The notes under the pieces were generated by a model, which saw only the letters and a list, made by a program, of their open reading frames with translations, did not search any database and had not been told where the DNA came from. The position numbers were made by a program, and so were the translations under genes. A stretch of 5,609 nt of DNA from Bacteroidales bacterium (GTDB lineage Bacteria; Bacteroidota; Bacteroidia; Bacteroidales; UBA1402): contig JALNXZ010000114.1 in assembly GCA_023230125.1 (NCBI GenBank), forward strand, positions 1 to 5,609, written 5' to 3'. Positions 5,059-5,609 of the stretch are shown piece after piece. The first letter of the stretch is position 1; every line of letters starts with the position of its first letter.

Positions 5059-5600
5059 GCGTTTATTTTTCTTTCATTAATTCTGCAATTTCATTTAGAT
5101 GCAGTTTTATGTGTTTCAGGTAGTCCGAAATCATGTCATGGAGAGAAACATTCTCCATCAAAGCTGAAATCCATTGATTATTAAGCTTGGAATTATCAAC
5201 ATTCTCAATTACATGTACAATGTGAAAGTTTGAATATTTCCATAGTTGTACCAGTGTATTCCAATTCTCAGTTTGATAATTCTGTATAGCAATCCATCTA
5301 TCATTGTTTCCATTATTGGCATAGTCTGGAAAGATCAATGGATCTGGCTGATATTGCAGATGTATGATTCGATGCGTGTTATTTGATGCGGAGTCTATCA
5401 TATGTCCAACAATCTGTTTAATAGTTCTATTCTGTAAATTTCTCCTATTCGAAATCACTTCATTATCTAAGGATGCCAATATTGGTTCCCATTTGCAAAT
5501 TAGACACATCAATTCCTCATTATTCGCAGAAAACTTATTCATATCGATGTTGTTTATTATTGAATCAAAGTTGTGTGATGTTTCGTTAAATGTGCCCTAA
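5004..5600 (-). mobile_element. Putative complete integron gene cassette carrying the DinB-like gene
   Basis: Taking the crossover as G^TT on the minus strand, the unit runs from TTAGGGC at 5600 to the G opposite 5004, 597 bp. Its 5' TTAGGGC together with the closing G recreates GTTAGGGC, the exact complement of its own R'' GCCCTAAC (5058-5051). By contrast, the R' it currently abuts (GTTAGCGGC) belongs to the next unit. That reciprocal arrangement is what excision and insertion of a circular cassette produces. It holds one gene, 57 bases of leader and a four-base gap from stop to site. Confidence 0.6.
5063..5542 (-). CDS. DinB superfamily protein (putative metal-dependent enzyme)
   Basis: This 159-residue protein has the layout of the DinB/YfiT four-helix-bundle superfamily. 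The first metal-ligand histidine is H47 in IKQIVGHMIDSASNN, and the C-terminal pair is H144 and H148 in SDYLKHIKLHLNEIAEL. The middle segment LIFPDYANNGNNDRW followed by NWNTLVQLWKYSNFHIVHVI is familiar from Bacteroidota DinB-like proteins. Relatives include thiol-S-transferases (bacillithiol or mycothiol dependent) and many uncharacterised proteins; the reaction here is unknown. No signal peptide is present, so it is cytoplasmic. It is AT-rich. The TAA stop is four bases from the attC-like R'' box and the ATG is 58 bases from the preceding crossover point, so the gene fills one cassette. I see no convincing promoter in the leader; it may depend on read-through from the right. Confidence 0.82.
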   Translation of the reverse strand: MNKFSANNEELMCLICKWEPILASLDNEVISNRRNLQNRTIKQIVGHMIDSASNNTHRIIHLQYQPDPLIFPDYANNGNNDRWIAIQNYQTENWNTLVQLWKYSNFHIVHVIENVDNSKLNNQWISALMENVSLHDMISDYLKHIKLHLNEIAELMKEK

Positions 5601-5609
5601 CGGGTGGCC
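5594..5609 (-). other. Start of another attC-like site, cut by the window edge
   Basis: The last 12 bases, TAACGGGTGGCC (5598-5609), are identical to 5001-5012 inside the intact attC-like site. They are preceded by GCCC, so the minus strand ends in an L'-spacer-R' series, GGCCACCC then GTTAGGGC. This is the R' end of the attC belonging to a further cassette to the right. Confidence 0.6.

Noticed and set aside
4996..5601. Cassette orientation on the plus strand
   Set aside because: The site is nearly palindromic, so this is formally possible. Both genes lie on the minus strand with stops next to R'' boxes, the CAAGCC-like L'' order fits the minus strand, and the plus strand folds best as the bottom strand.

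Overview
The window looks like chromosomal DNA from a member of the Bacteroidota. Three things point there. Several gene starts have the TAnnTTTG -7 element used by that phylum. There is an adjacent pair of a DUF4286-type gene and ruvC. Two other genes, a receiver-fused PEP/pyruvate-binding protein and a PG_1098/THUMP-like methyltransferase, belong to families I associate with Bacteroidota. Order or genus cannot be fixed from the sequence; Bacteroidales/Marinilabiliales-like is only a guess.

Left part (1-3721), ordinary core genome. A long gene on the minus strand enters from the left edge: 436 codons of the N-terminal half of a receiver-domain PEP/pyruvate-binding (PEP synthase/PPDK-like) protein. 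Across a 258-bp divergent promoter region lies a plus-strand SAM-dependent methyltransferase of the THUMP-like family. It converges on a minus-strand pair, a small DUF4286-type protein followed by ruvC (Holliday junction resolvase). The pair is separated by one base and is probably a two-gene operon.

Middle (3722-4302), a junction zone. Divergent promoters serve the DUF4286/ruvC operon and a complete tRNA-Ala(GGC) gene. Behind the tRNA come a long hairpin and the remnant of a Bro-N/DinD-type phage-related protein, truncated at both ends and with one in-frame stop.

Right part (4303-5609), accessory. Two AT-rich minus-strand genes each sit in a compact unit bounded by an attC-like recombination site: an exported protein of unknown family and a DinB-superfamily protein. 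The intact site at 4996-5058 has the architecture of an integron attC: CTAAC/GTTAG outer boxes, an unpaired spacer, inner boxes, and a GC-rich terminal hairpin. The ends of the DinB unit carry GTTAGGGC and its exact complement GCCCTAAC, as expected for an excised and reinserted cassette. The exported-protein unit ends in what looks like half an attC, fused directly to the Bro-N remnant. A third site starts at the right edge.

I read this as the distal (attI-far) end of an integron cassette array, or an integrase-less cassette cluster. Any integrase and attI should lie beyond the right edge. No integrase, IS element or CRISPR is visible in the window.
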